NCBI RefSeq assembly: GCF_015706575.1
Contig: NW_024037053.1
Span: 3,472,001 to 3,536,000 of the forward strand
DNA from: Patiria miniata
Lineage: Eukaryota; Echinodermata; Asteroidea; Valvatida; Asterinidae
Length of the DNA stretch: 64,000 bases
Direction of reading: 5' to 3'
The translations under genes were made by a program, and so were the position numbers. Shown piece after piece: positions 12,131-24,888 of the stretch. Each line of letters begins with the position of its first letter. Positions within the stretch are counted from its first letter, which is position 1. The notes under the pieces were generated by a model, which worked only from the letters and a program-made list of their open reading frames with translations, made no database searches and had not been told where the DNA came from.

Positions 12131-15100
12131 TGATATTATAATCACCCAGGTTTTATTCTTTTAAATTAGATATCAGTGCTTTTTACGGGTGTGGTATCCC
12201 GAAAAATTCATTTTTCATTTTTAGATTTCTATTGTTTTTTTTAGCTTCTTCTAAGATATTATTTTAGCTTTCCAATATAAGCCATTGCATGAACAAACAT
12301 TGGGAATAATAAACGTAAAAACACGAAGCTCAAATTTAATTCAAGTAATAAAATGGGCCACTTTCTAATTTCTGTTAATAGTAAAGCATATAAATCTAAA
12401 CGTGACGTACACAATGAAAACAATATTTTTTTAAAGGTCAAATATAGTGAGCGGAGTACATTTAGTAATGTTTCGTTTAAAATTACGCTTTTCTTCCTTG
12501 ATTCGTCAGCTGAGAGCAATCCGTTCAATGAGTTTTCTTCTGAAGAGCACAGATTTAGAGGCTTAGAAAGAAGTTTTCTAAGCGGTCAATTCGCGGAAAA
12601 AAATTCATTAGAGTGGTCGCCAGGCTATCATTAAGTAGATTTCAGTCGTAAAACGGCTATTTAAGGCCAAAGTCCTTAAGACGCGCCTTGCGACCATTAT
12701 GTCGATATGACCATTACGACCTGGTTGCATAGTAGCAATCGAGAGCGGGAGGCTAATTATATAAACTGCCCTCGATCTAAGACAATAGTTCCGTGGAGAG
12801 CGAAAACTGGGCCAATATTTTTCAGACAGAACCCGTTACCGACGGAACTTTCATAACAGACTGTACCACCGTATTTCGCAATATGGACGGACAGTACCGG
12901 TTCTCATTCGGATAAAACAGCCGCAGAATTCAATGTTTTTTTTCCTGGAGTTTCCGGCGGGACAGCTCAAAATGTAGTCTTGTCAAACTCGATGATTGGT
13001 GCTAGTAAGACATCTACACTAGTGTGCAGAAGCTCGCTAATTATTCGTGCACTCAATCTCGCAGCTTTGATTAAACGGACGATGATATCATAGGAACTAT
13101 AAAAAAATACCTTTGCATTAGAATTGTGCACAATTAAAGAACAAGAATTCTTGTGGTGTAAAGAAGGCAGTCCTATCCCTCAAAAGCCGGTTGATTAACT
13201 GCCGTGTTTTCAATTTAAGTGGATTAGAAAAAAAGGTTTGCACCTTGTTTTTTTGCGTTTTGTTTAATGCCTTTCTTACTTTGTCAAATCAAGCCGTAGA
13301 GAATACTTCCTAGTGTAGGTAAGATTATACTTCAGTGGCTTGTCGAAGAACATTTCTGCAACCAAAAATAAAAAAGAGTGAAAGATTGAGAGTAAATTAC
13401 TTATTGATTTGGAATGACATCAATCCACTTTTCATTACCGTGTTGATGACTCGGCGCATCTTGGGCACGCACGATAAACAGATACTTCCGCGGGACATTA
13501 TTGCATTCACGGAGGCTGGAGTGGTCTCAAGATTTGTTGATTTGTCTTGGAGAGATGTATGATTTTGCCCAAATATGGGGCCTCGTAATGCAAGAAGATC
13601 CTTTGAGAGAATGACGATGATTAGAAGTGGCATATGTCGGCTGGCGCGGCCCAGATTGGATTATCAGATGTCAGAAGCCTTTGGTCTACCAACCGTGGTG
13701 ATGCTGATGAGAGTTTGATAAACTCTCTCCACGTTTTTCTTTTCAAAACCAGTAAACAACATTGGCCTTAATCATGTCGCATTATGCGCCCATCACTCTG
13801 AGTATACTTGTCATTAAAACAACATTCCCCTTTATAGTATCTCCACATGTCACCCACGACCCACAAACGAAGATTCGCCAGTAGCGAATCTTTCATTAAA
13901 TTTATTTCTTGCCGGTGCCGAAAGTCAATTTGTTTGGCCCCACACCGGGCCCGCGGTCGCTCTAGATTATCTTACCACGTGGACGCAGTTAGCAGACTTT
14001 GATATTGAAGTTTCAAATATTAAATCGATATGTTATCGGAGAGAAATCTGATGAGGTTTTTTTTTCTTCATCAAACTGGTATGAGTTATATGGAAAGTAA
14101 GATCAATCACTAAATACAAACTTATGAAACTGATCTGTGATCGTCATGTTCTTTGCGTTATTAGTCTTGTTCTTGGGCACACGAGTCTTAAACTCAAGTG
14201 ACATTAAAAGAATTGAGCTCCTGAAAGCAAGTCCATCTGGCAATCACAACGAACCGTGCTTTAAAATGAGCAGTGCCAAGAATGCCGAGAGATATCAGTT
14301 ACTTTAAAAAATAATATTGTAATATTGCATGTTTAGCGGAAAAGGTCGTTGCGAATACAAATACTACAAAGTCCAATCTGCAATAGATTGACGCGTTTCA
14401 CAGCAAATCTTGAGTACTTTTTTCAGTAACTGAATGACGATTGAAACTCAACATAAAGTTCGTGTTTAAATAGAGCAAATTCAATCTGTTACGGTACTTT
14501 TGCAGTATACATTATTGTGTAGAAATTCGCCTCAGTCATAAACTTTTCATAATTTCTTAAGTTTTTTGAAAGATTTAAAAAAAAATCTTGTTACTTATAA
14601 TCTAGAGCATGTAGTTTACCGTTGTGTGCCATTTTTTTTGTCCACATCACGTGCCAGTGTCACAAAGCTCAATCACCCTCAACAATACGCGACACGACAC
14701 GTCGGCTGTATTTGAACAACCTATTTATCTCTAATAGGCGTCGCAAAACACTTTCACTTTGAAAACATTCGCGCGTGTCACGTGTCAATTCAGCGCATCT
14801 GTTGTGTTGACTCAGTTCCCTGCTATAGCAAATCGATATGTGTCAATACGCCACTATTTGAAACAATATAGCTCGGTGGTATTATATTTCCCGTAACAAT
14901 TTCCAGAATAGCTTTGTATATTTCCAATATCTTATTCGGATAGACCCATATTAAGGTAATTTGTGGCCGGATGATTGCTCACAGGAACAGTACAGAACAT
15001 TTCTGAGAGCACCGTATGGTACAATTGTTGCTAACCATTGTGCATTTTCAAGTTTTTTGTGGAAATTTGGACGTCTTCCTTCTTGTAAATTGAATGTAAA

Positions 15101-15292
15101 TACTGCAGATGGGCAGATGTAGGCTAAGTCTACCTTACTGGTTGAAATTTGTGTGAGGTAGCAGCCGTTTTGTTTGTTATGGATCATCGAGAGTAAACGT
15201 GTAAAGAACTTTCACTTACCGTGTGCCGCGGCGTCTGCTTAAAGAACAACGCATATGGTTATTAATATGCAACATTATATTCAGAGTAGTTA
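12131..15292. other. gene-free stretch
   Basis: Nothing coding is supported. There are several AT-rich tracts and short chance open frames only. Confidence 0.55.
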
Positions 15293-15563
15293 GGTAAGTA
15301 AAGTCTGTCACGAGCCAATGTGGCCCATCAGGCCGGCGTTTATCTCCGGTTTCAGTAGCACGATTAATATTTCTACTCCCCTGGATGGGATGCTAGTCCA
15401 TCGCAGGTTACCCCCCAGCTAATGCCAGTACCCATTTATACTCCTGGGTGGAGAGAGGCAAGTGGGATAAAGTGGCTTGCCCAAGGACACAACGTATGGC
15501 CAGCGGCAGGATTCGAACCCCTGATCATGAGTCACAAACCCTAACCATTAGGCCACACTCCCC
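15293..15563 (-). mobile_element. tRNA-derived SINE family A, copy 1
   Basis: Read on the minus strand, it begins with a tRNA-like head: an A-box-like TGGCCTAATGGTTAGGG and the B-box GGTTCGAATCC. The body has GGACTAGCATCCCATCC, and a short ACTTAC-type tail ends near 15293. A second copy in the same orientation lies at 56820-57140. It has no coding capacity; it would have been copied by a partner LINE. Confidence 0.75.
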
Positions 15564-15714
15564 CATATTAAGAGTATGAATATGAATAATTGTGAAAATC
15601 AGTTTTAATTAATTCTTTAAAGAAAGCATGGAGTTATTGCAATTCTTAAAATGCACATCTTTTACCATTCAGTTTTTGTTGTTGCCATTTCTATAGGGGA
15701 TTATCGGGACCGGT

Positions 15715-15900
15715 TTGCGAATGCTAATTTACATATTCATGAGCAAAAATACTGACGTCATTTAAGGCGAAGCCTCAGTATTTACAGCTGCTTACAAATA
15801 CAATTGGCATTTGGTGTGGTCAGTTCCCATTTTTGCTGTGTTTTCTTTGTTGATTTTGGACAAAACAGCTGGTCAGTAAGCAAACCGGTAAAAAATCCAA
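15715..15900 (+). repeat. fragment related to TTAA-1 elements
   Basis: It shares TGCTAATTTACATATTCATG, GAGCAAA and a TGACGTCATTTA-like block with the middle of the TTAA-1 family, then a CAGTAAGCAAAC-like segment. Neither terminus of the family is present, so it is an old fragment or a distant subfamily. Confidence 0.35.
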
Positions 15901-15983
15901 CCAGGTATCTCGGTTAATAATTTGTGCAGTTCAGATGCGTAGCTACCTGTAGCCAACTATGGAAACTACACATACAAAAATAC

Positions 15984-16613
15984 ATTCATAAATACCTCAG
16001 ACAGTTTAGCTATTCCTATTGGTCGAGAGCCCGTCACGTGGCCGGTCTTAAACGGATGATAAAGACATGGCTAGCTGGTCTTAAACACTTTTCCAGTGTC
16101 ATAATAAAATGTGGACTCCTAAAAATCCTGTTCCTCTTTCCGTTTCATTGGTTCAACGTTCACAATCCTCACGTAGGCATGCGCAACACTACCAGCGAGT
16201 CAAAATTTTATAGTTCTAAATTCAAAACGCAACCCCCCAGGTGCGTTCTGCGCGACATCGCGCAGAACGTGCTACGCGCGCGTCAATCTCCATAAAAGGG
16301 TTGTTTACATCTTACTCGCCAGCTGAACACTCCATTATTTTGCTAGAGGGATGTTTCAAAAAGCATAAAGTGAACTTGTTGCACAAAATCGGGATTTTTT
16401 GAACGAATTATTTGATATTTGTTTTTACCGAAAAGGTATTTATGAATGGGAATAAATATGTGCTCGGTCGGTATTTATCACTCTGTTTAAGACTGCTTAG
16501 AGTCTGGGTGCTGATAATTACCCTCGCCTCCGGCTCGGGTAATTATCAGCACCCAGACTCTAAACAGCCTTAAACAGAGTGATAAAAACCTCCGGAGCAC
16601 ACATTTATTCCCT
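15984..16613 (+). repeat. CATAAATACCT foldback family, copy B with long hairpin
   Basis: This is the longest copy. It begins ATTCATAAATACCTCAGACA, has the TATTGGTCGAGAGCCC block and a TGCGCGACATCGCGCAGAAC block, and reaches an inverted GGTATTTATGAATGGG near 16448. It ends in a large hairpin (16448-16613) with imperfect arms of about 76 bp around a short GC-rich centre. No protein is encoded; non-autonomous foldback DNA is the best description. Confidence 0.65.
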
Positions 16614-16657
16614 TATTAATGTGATACATTAATGTAATATTAATGTGATATACCCAC

Positions 16658-16682
16658 GCATGCATGCATGCATGCATGCATG
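16658..16682. repeat. (GCAT)n microsatellite
   Basis: About six GCAT units in a row. The unit is self-complementary, so the tract can fold on either strand. It lies 45 bases to the right of the hairpin of foldback copy B. Confidence 0.9.
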
Positions 16683-17706
16683 AATATATGATGTGGTGTA
16701 TGGTGCCACTGATAATGAACACATTTCCCCTATAACGGGAAATTGCAACGATGTCGGTCCAAATTGTGGTCATAACGCAGATGGGTTGACACATTGTAAT
16801 GATCTTGAAGAGCAGAGCCAATCAAAGATAACCTTTGTCTTAACAACTTTTGCTCGTCCCAATAGGACAAGTTGAAACCCATTTCAAGCGCTAGCAGCCG
16901 CCGTCCGTAATCATTACGGGTGAACTCATGGAAATTGGCATCTGTCTTGGCTATAGGCCGATGCTACCGATGCAGTCACACACGACTGACAACGAGGTTT
17001 TGCCTGCCCGCAATTAACGCACTAATTGCCGCCGCAATAAGCGATTAGGGCCCATTAGTCCTGACAGTAAAAACAAACACTCCCGCGGCTGAATCCCAAG
17101 ACGAAAATGAACGTTATCTGTGACAGTGCAGATATCTTTCTTCTTTTTTAAAACTTTTTTTTGCTAAATACAATTAGGGGTTGTGGCTTTACTATCTTGC
17201 TGCAAGCATATGTCGATATGTAATTACACTAAACGTAATCTAGATATCTTTCAGATATGAATATTTGAAATTTTGAAGCATTCTAAAAAAAAAGGTGAAA
17301 TACTAAGCTCCACAATATGCGCCACTTGTGTTGTCCGTGCTGATGCTTGTGCAAGACGTGGAGGCTGATATTTTTCGATTCCCAGTCGCTAGGACGTTCC
17401 ACGCGCGAAACAAGTTTGTGTGTCTACAAACCACGGCGTCATTTCAGGTATGGCTTTTTGAGATTTCTAGCTCCCACCCCGCCCCCGCCAACCCAAACAT
17501 TCTGGCTTTTAGTGAAGCTCTGTGCTCTGCATATGGAGCATCAAAATTTGGGGCCAAGGTTTAGGGTGGATCCACTGGACTCATGCAGTAAATTATCTGG
17601 AGTCTAAATGAAACCGAGGTTTGAAGAAAACGCAAGAGGTTTTTAAAGTGCGCTCGTAGGCCTGTCTAAGGCTGTAGTAACAAACTACTGAAGCATTTTA
17701 TAACTG
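16683..17706. other. gene-free stretch
   Basis: No exon was recognised. Open frames near 17328-17607 overlap each other in two frames without any known motif. Confidence 0.5.
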
Positions 17707-17935
17707 GGGTAGTGGCGTAACTGGGAGGTAGGGGATGGGGGACTGAGGGGGGGTGGCATGGGGGACACGAGGGAGGCAACACGGTTCCCCTCGCTCGAGG
17801 TAACCCTCTCCTATCCCAAACCCGTTGTGGATGACAAATCTGAGCATTTTGGGAACAAAACAAGTTCCGCCTCTGGAAATGAGGTGTCTCTAAATGTCCC
17901 TACCCTGCGAATTGGACCCCAGGCACGCCACTGGT
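17707..17935. mobile_element. possible GTGGCGTAAC-ended MITE
   Basis: The left end reads TAGTGGCGTAACTGGG and the right end CAGGCACGCCACTGG, a roughly inverted pair of the kind seen on hAT-type MITEs. G-rich sequence near the left end is partly matched by C-rich sequence inside. No clear target duplication is visible. Confidence 0.35.
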
Positions 17936-17966
17936 GGTGAAGGAGGGGGTTTGCTTGTTCACACAG

Positions 17967-18340
17967 TAAATCGAGGACCCACACGTGCAACATCATCGAT
18001 AAATCGAGGTCAGAAACCGAATCGAGGACTCCTCGGTTGGAAAAGTTTTGCAAAACCAATGAGAGCTGTTGCGAAAAAGTTTGAGTATAAACAAAGGAAA
18101 AGGGAAGAGGAACAAAAGAAAATTCTCGATTTACACCATAAACAAACGTGGGTGTGTGTGTGGGTGTGAGTTTGTTTCTGCATTCAATAGGGGACGTTGA
18201 ACAAAAGAGGTTAATAGGGTCCCCAATTCCCGAGAGGTCCCCGATTTGAATTCGCGTACAAAACATATGGGAGGTCTTCCTAAAAAGTTAAGAGTATAAA
18301 CAAAAGAGGGACAATAGGGGGTCCCCGATTGCAGGCGGGG
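17967..18340. mobile_element. decayed relatives of the TA-flanked MITE
   Basis: Bases 17967-18133 have short inverted ends (TAAATCGAG and CTCGATTTA). They share AAAACCAATGAGAGCTGTTG and the AAAAAGTTT..TATAAACAAAGG block with the element at 59218-59398. A second, more decayed relative follows at about 18190-18340, with GGTCCCC and a TATAAACAAA block. Confidence 0.5.
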
Positions 18341-20138
18341 GGGGGGGGTATTGGGTAAGCGGCAATTCAAGAAAAGCGATACCGTTTCGGCTGAGGACAC
18401 CACCGCCTCGTTGACTTGCAAACGGATGCAACGACTCTCGCCAGCGCTTTTTTTATTCATGTATGATTAAGACATCAAGATTGGTGGTTAGCGTCATGAA
18501 TAGTGCGCTCACCAAAGGGAGTGGATTCGTGGCTTATTAAACTCAAATGTTATTCACAGATGGCGTGGGGAAAAGTCCTTGATTTGTAATCCGAAAATGT
18601 AAAAGAAAATGACAATCAAGCTTTCTCGGAAGCAATTTAAATATTCCACCTACATTTATGAAAACCAAATGTGTTGACTATATATAGCTTATATTAGATT
18701 TTTGTTTAGGGAAAGATGTTTTTTTCTGTTAGCCTTAAGCTAACCGGATAAAACAGACTAGGCAGACTATGTTTTATTCCAAATCATGCATTTATATGAC
18801 ACGATTTTGATGAATTGACATTTGTCATTCATGCATAGCTATTATTGCCAAGAAATCTGGGCAAGGGATTTGTCTAAGACATGACAAAAGGACAATAAGT
18901 GAGGAATTAGCAAACGGGGATTATGGGCTTAAGTAAGATCAAACCAATGCTTACAAAACTGGCCTACAAACTTGGGGATGTTTTCGAGTCAACCACAAGT
19001 CCAGTCACAGGAAACAGTGGATGAACAATAAAAAAGTAATGTCTTTGTCAAAGCTCATTTGAATAGCTTGTGAGTTGAATTGGGACTAGAGGACTTGTTA
19101 TGGACTTGCAGGGACCTGTGATGGACTCGAAGTTTTCTACAAATCACAATGAATATGCAACATACTTACAGCAAAAGTGCACCACGAAGACGTCAGATTT
19201 TGAAGGAGTCTTAGTTCTATTCATTCATCCCCGGCCTTGCACCGTGTCTCCAGACTCGCTCGGATGTAAAGCTTGTCCAATCCGCCACTTTCGGCTCCTG
19301 CGAATGTCATTCCCAAAAACCAGAACATCAAAGAAATCGTCAGTCATCGCCGGATTTACGACCGGTTGTATCTTGTGTCTAGCGCCTGTCTGTAATAATA
19401 CACAGAGCAGGCCTGGCATGATGTGTGAGAGAGTGCTGCGCGCGAAACGCTCATGTCGATAGATGCACATATGTGATTGGTTCGGGTGACGTCACCAACT
19501 TCTAGACCTCCCCATCCCCCCAATCCAGGAGAAAAAAACGCGGGAAAACCATACGTGAATGCAATTTGCTTTGAGTAATGTGCGCCCGACGTGCTTGACG
19601 CGCAGCATTTTCAATTAATTTACTTCGTCTGTGTTGCATCTTCATTGTGACATTCTACGGACCATTGGAAATCGATGGTCGGTAACTTTGTACCGCGCCG
19701 TTTGGTACGGAGCTTGGACAAAATAACCTTAAAATCATTATTCGTTTTTAAGGGATAGAGTGTGATGTCTTTAAGAGTAGCCTCTCCCCATATCTATAGC
19801 TGTAGTATTTTTATGGTTGCTGTTGTTGGTTTGTGAGTCGTAAATCTGTTTTTAAAGTTCACTTGAATGTTTTGGTAGGATCATGCCAAAATTAGATACA
19901 TGTTTAATTATTGGATTTGCACGTTTTAATACTATTATTCAACGTCGTGATTGACCTGAGGTATCACATCAAAGGGTGTTCTTCGTTACTATGATTTAGA
20001 ATAAAACGTTTAGTCGTGCCTGTTAAAGCAATACCAAAGCTTTTCCTGCAGTTCCGCCTTAACGCACGTCTATGCTATGTACAAAAAAGGCTTTAATTTG
20101 TTGCAAAAATGCTCTTAAACGGGAGTGTTTTGTGTCAC
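18341..20138. other. gene-free stretch
   Basis: No exon was recognised. Open frames at 19100-19470 on both strands overlap and carry no known domain. Confidence 0.5.
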
Positions 20139-20643
20139 ATAAAGGGCTAATGCAATGTAATTTTTTTCAAAAGCATTCCTTGAAAATGCACCTTTGTATC
20201 CCATTTTCAATTTTTGTTTTGCCTTTTTCAAAGGTATTTTGGTGCCTTATTGATTATGTGCTAATGCAAATATCCATATTCATGAGCAAAAGTGTGATGT
20301 CATTTAGACAAAAACCTCGATTTAAAGCTATTTCAGCACCAAAAGTTGCCGCAAAATGTGGATATTTTCCTGTTCTAAATTTTCTTTTCTGTTGTGATTC
20401 GTTGTTGTGTCGGTACATGGCAGTAAGCCAGTGAGCAAACTTTTCTCACAAATTTCAATGAGAATATTTTTTTTGGGTTCACAATTTGAACAGAAAACCA
20501 CTGAACTGAACAGTGTCTTTCCTGAAATGACATCACAACAAAAAAAGGATGTCAAATAGTTTTCATACATTTAAAAGGAGTAGAAAGTTGCACAAAATGT
20601 GTTCCTCCAAGGCTCCAAAGAATTCATTTCACGGACCCTTTAA
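20139..20643 (+). mobile_element. TTAA-1 MITE-like element, copy 2
   Basis: It starts ATAAAGGGCTAATGCAATG and ends GGACCCTTTAA at 20643, with the same ordered landmarks as the copy at 6203-6802. It lacks about 100 bp relative to that copy, mainly around the GCGCCCTC segment. It has no coding capacity. Confidence 0.65.
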
Positions 20644-21390
20644 TTTTAGAGTCCTCAGCCCAAGCATGAAAAATGGCAAAATAAAGCAACAGACTGAGAA
20701 TGCGTGCAATTGTGATGACACTGCGCAACCGTGTCACCTTCTTCCTCTGATTACCGGGAAAATGCAATTCGATTCTCACGGTAGAAGGGCCGAATTGTTC
20801 CACGCGTGCACCAATTAGCATAAGGTATCATTGTTATATCAGTACGGGAATTCCAGCCGTAGGCACGAGGGTAATAATTGTATATCTGTAAAAACAAATT
20901 TAATTGAACAGTAGTGGACCGCGCGCACGTTGCGTCGAGACCTATTTTTAGACAACGAGCGATGTTGCATGCATTTTTTCAATCCTTAGTAAATTTTTGA
21001 CCCGGAAATCATTCGATGTCCGGATGGAAATTTTGAAAGAAAATTACTCGGCTACCGTTTTAACGCCTCAGTTTGTAAGAAGATGTTCTCGGTTATCCTT
21101 GGCAAGTGAGGAATTCGTTTGCCAGTGGCTTATAGCGCGCAGTTACCGTGCGGTTGCACGGAAAGATCGTACAATGAAATTGCTGTCTTATGGGCAAAGG
21201 GTCTCGTGTTGAAAAGCATAAAGCAGGGATCATATTGGCTACTTAGATACCCAGTGCCGTTGAGATGAGGCGCTGAACACGATGAAAGACATTTTGGGGA
21301 AAAAAGGAAGATATTGATACCTTTCGTGTCTTACATATCTTGGCATGCGGGAAGAAACCTTTATGTATTTCTCTACATATATTTTTGGTG
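20644..21390. other. gene-free stretch
   Basis: No supported exon. A 71-codon open frame at 20997-21212 has no known motif. Confidence 0.5.
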
Positions 21391-21497
21391 CTGGGGATGG
21401 GGTGGAGTGGGGTGGAGTGGTATGGGGGTGGGGGTGGAGTGGGGTGGGGTGGGGGTGGGGTGATGTGGGGTGGGGGTGGGGTGATGTGGGGTGGTGG
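21391..21497. repeat. G-rich minisatellite
   Basis: It consists of GGGGTGGAGT, GGGGTGGGGGT and GGGGTGATGT variants, with many runs of three to five G on the plus strand. The composition would permit G-quadruplex folding. The open frame across it is glycine/tryptophan-rich low complexity and should not be called a gene. Confidence 0.85.
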
Positions 21498-21597
21498 GCG
21501 GGGCAGGAAATTTGAATTTAATTTTTCGAATTTAGGCTTTATTTAATTTTGACACAATCGTGGCTCTCAGTTCTAATTTAAGTGCGTGGTACATCAG

Positions 21598-22070
21598 GGG
21601 CGAAGCCGGGGGGGGGGGGCGGATGGGGGGGGGGGGGGTAGGTTAACAGTACCATTCTGTACCCATGTCTCTTTTTTTCACTTGCAGTACCCCCCTTATA
21701 TTTTCTAAAGAGTGCCTTTTTTTAACACAAGTGCCTTTTTTACCAGCGATCTTTTACGAGTGCCCTTTTTGGAAATTTGCGCGAACGTCGGCATTTGTGC
21801 CGCCCTGAAAAGTGCAACCTATTGTCCGATTGTGCCCATGATCGTCCGGTCTGAACAGCGCCCCCATAGGAAGATGGTATCAGCCCCCCCCCCCACCCAC
21901 CACACACTTTTTGATTTTACGGAGGCTAAGTGACCGTGAAAAAACAACCTGTCTAAACATTTCAGCACGGATGGAGGAGTGCCCTTTCTCACGTCTTACC
22001 CCCTGCCCCAGCCCCCTCCCACCCCAACCCCATCCCCACCCCCAATAAAAAATGACCTTGCAACGCCACT
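21598..22070. mobile_element. possible G-rich/C-rich ended MITE
   Basis: The left side begins CAGGGGCGAAGCCGG followed by long G runs (about 21608-21640). The right side has C runs (about 21880 and 22000-22040) and ends CAACGCCACTG. TACAT directly flanks both ends. The inverted composition suggests a MITE, but the terminal match is weak. Confidence 0.3.
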
Positions 22071-23515
22071 GTACATGGATGAATATGAAACTTCGGGAAA
22101 ACTGAAACGTTCATTAATTATTAAGATGATGTTGAAGTGTGTTCAATCACATCAGGGTACACCATGTCCCTATGGGTCTCTTTGACGCATCCAGTGTGTT
22201 CGTCTGGCGTCACGACTCAATACGAATTGATACTTCTACAAATATGATTCGTCCCGAGTCGAAAAAGCAATTGCATCTCCTTCATGTGCTTTAATACTGT
22301 TTTGCTCCAGATGTCTTGAGTGGTATGTTGGTATGGGGCAGTGCTATGGGTTTGTGGTCTGGTTCCAATTTGATGCAGTGCTAAGCAGAAGGTCTATGTG
22401 GATGTTTATGGAGCGAGTTTATGTGCTAAGCAAAATGAATGTGAGAACTAGTTACAACTTGAGCAATATGTATCGCACGACATTTTGCCTCATGGCTGTT
22501 TTAAGCTCTGGTAGGCACTAATTGGTGGCGGTCGGTCTGATTGTCCTCAAAATTGCCCAAAAGTATGGTGTTTCACATGTGCCATCGGCGTAACATTTTC
22601 GGCGTCGCATTTTTCAGCTCTGGCAGGGATCGTTTTGATCGATTTCATGCTTATTGTGCACTCGCACTTATTTTTTGTTTTTAATTATTAATGTTTTTCT
22701 TTGCTTTGTTTTTTTCTTCAAAACTTGGCAGGTTTGTCATTTTGTTTTGGTGCTTTGAACTCTAAACCATAATTGATCACTCTGTGGATTATTGTTTCCA
22801 GTCCGGCCTTGCAACGAGTATGGTAGTGTGTCCTCAAGCAGGACGTTTTATCGTGATTTGCTTAAAATGGGTACCCGAAGAGATTGTTATGGTATGATAA
22901 TCTGGTTGCCCCAAAATGGCAGCTTCGAGCTGCATACTCACCATTTTTTATAGGCCAGGCGAGCAGGGGTAATACATATTAATGTGAACTTTGATTTTCT
23001 GTACAAACGCTCATCAGATAAAATCCCTTCGAATCCCTTCGAAATCAATCTACGTTTCGTCTGTGGTGTAGCATGGGTGTTTGTATCGCATATTAATCAT
23101 ATTTATTTTGAAAGTTTGCTGTGAAGGTTTAACCGCACTTACGCAACTCTTGTACTTTCACCCTCTATAAGAGGTTTGCTATTACGTACAGACAGACATT
23201 TATCATTGCTCCGTCCAACACCGTCGTATTTTAAACCACAAAACCCTTCAAATAGCACTCCAAACACAGAATCTTGGACCTTCGTGTCATCTAGTGTGAA
23301 ATACCAGATAACTTACAAGTTTGGCATTCCAGGAACACTAACGAATTATACATTGTTCACATTAACAAAGAAAACACCCAAAATAGACCGAGAATGTTAA
23401 ACATTAAATTCAAACGTCATCGAAAGCATTTTGTTGCAAACATTGTATGTGAAAGTATTTTAACATACAGCTTGCAAAAGCTATATTAGTTGTCGTGGTT
23501 GTCCAGCTTGTGTGT
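22071..23515. other. gene-free stretch
   Basis: No supported exon. The GGTGGCGGTCGGTCTG block near 22525 recalls the GGTGGTCGGTCGGTCGG block at 2190, so part may be a shared old repeat. Confidence 0.45.
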
Positions 23516-24243
23516 GGAGGGCGTTAGGACCTCATCGAGTTGGTGAATCGCGTTGGTCAGCTAAATCGAGTTGGTTAGCTGATTTGTGTTGGTTAACTAA
23601 ACCAAGTAAGTTATATCGTGTACGTTTAATCGAATTGGTTAGCTAAATCGACTTGGTTTAGCTGAATCGATTTGGTTTAGCAGAATCCAGTTGGTTAGCT
23701 CATTCGTGTTGGTGAACTAAACAAAGTTAGTTATATCGTGTAAGTTTAATCGAAGTGGTTAGCTAAATCGAGTTGGTTAGCTGATAATTCGCGTTAGTTA
23801 ACTAAACCCAGTTAGTTATATCGTGCAAGTTTCATCGAGTTGGTTAGGTAAATCGAGTTGATTAATTAGCTCGAGTTGGTCTTGCCTAATCCAGGTGGTC
23901 AGTTGGTTGGCGTTGGTTACCTAAACCAAGTTATTTACATCGTTAAAGTTTACTCGAGTTGGCTGAGCAAAATGGAGTTGGTTTAGCTGAACTGAGTTGG
24001 TTAGCCGATTCGTGTTGATTAGCTAAACCAAGTTAGTCATAGCTACATCGAGCTGCTTACCTAAACCAAGTTAGTTATAGCTAAATCGAGTTGCTTAGCT
24101 GAACGAAGTCAACTTAATCGAGTTGTTTAGCTTGGCTGAATGAAGCCAGTTAACTGAATCGAGTCTGTCTGCTGAACGGATTTCATAACGAAAATCGTTT
24201 TGGTTAACCGAATTTGGATAGCTGAATCGAGTCAGTTAGCTGA
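23516..24243. repeat. degenerate GTTGGTTAGCTAAATCGA minisatellite
   Basis: It has tandem variants of an 18-20 bp unit around GTTGGTTAGCTGAATCGA over about 730 bp. A longer period is visible: a block with a TTATATCGTG core (or its variant) recurs about every 119-120 bp, with one shorter interval of about 85 bp. The array ends about 645 bp before the GPCR start codon. Confidence 0.85.
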
Positions 24244-24888
24244 TTTTTTTTTGATGGGGGCATCCATGCGGAGAACGATCTGATCTTCTGGTCCCATGTT
24301 ACCGAGATAATTAGATTGGGACTGAACACATTCCATTTCTTTCGGCTCAACGGGCACGGGAGAAATCTCATCCGACGCGAAATTGGATAATTGGATGCGA
24401 CAGAGTAACAGATCGGTCCGATAAATTACAAACTACTTAGGGTTAATAAGTAACACCCGAATGGAAACATTTTTTTATTTTATTCCATACAAAAAGCGTC
24501 GGCGTGGTATGTGTGTCCTGTTCCGTTTGAAGGATATTACTAATCAACGACCGCAAACGAAAGTTCATGGAGATTTGGGTTCTAATTTCAGGGGATTGGA
24601 TGCGGTGTTTGCCTTTGCGGCTAGCGTCCGGCTGTTGGGTGGTAAGATGGATAGCTTTTGGTATTTTCATGATTGTTATGCTTCTGTCGCAGATGCAATA
24701 GCGTCCAAGGAGGCAGTAGAAGGAAGAGGAGAGGAGCGTTCGGCTTCAGTAAGGAGGCCGGCCAGACGTTCATGACGACTTGCCTGTCGGATCGGTGCAT
24801 CTCTCCCAGTGAGTATGACAGGCTGAGACGGTCTCGCCTTGTTTCCTGAGACGTTTCCACGGAGGGGTGAGCTAAAACTTTCCGCGGA
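24244..24888 (+). promoter_or_regulatory. GPCR 5' flank and probable 5' UTR
   Basis: This sits between the minisatellite and the GPCR start codon, with GC rising towards the gene. A good acceptor-like sequence (TTCTAATTTCAG, ending 24591) could join a non-coding upstream exon to the exon holding the start codon. No TATA box or unique initiator was identified, so the transcription start is not fixed. Confidence 0.35.

Noticed and set aside
23516..24243. CRISPR-like spaced repeats
   Set aside because: The units are degenerate and directly adjacent, with no unique spacers, in an animal genome with introns.
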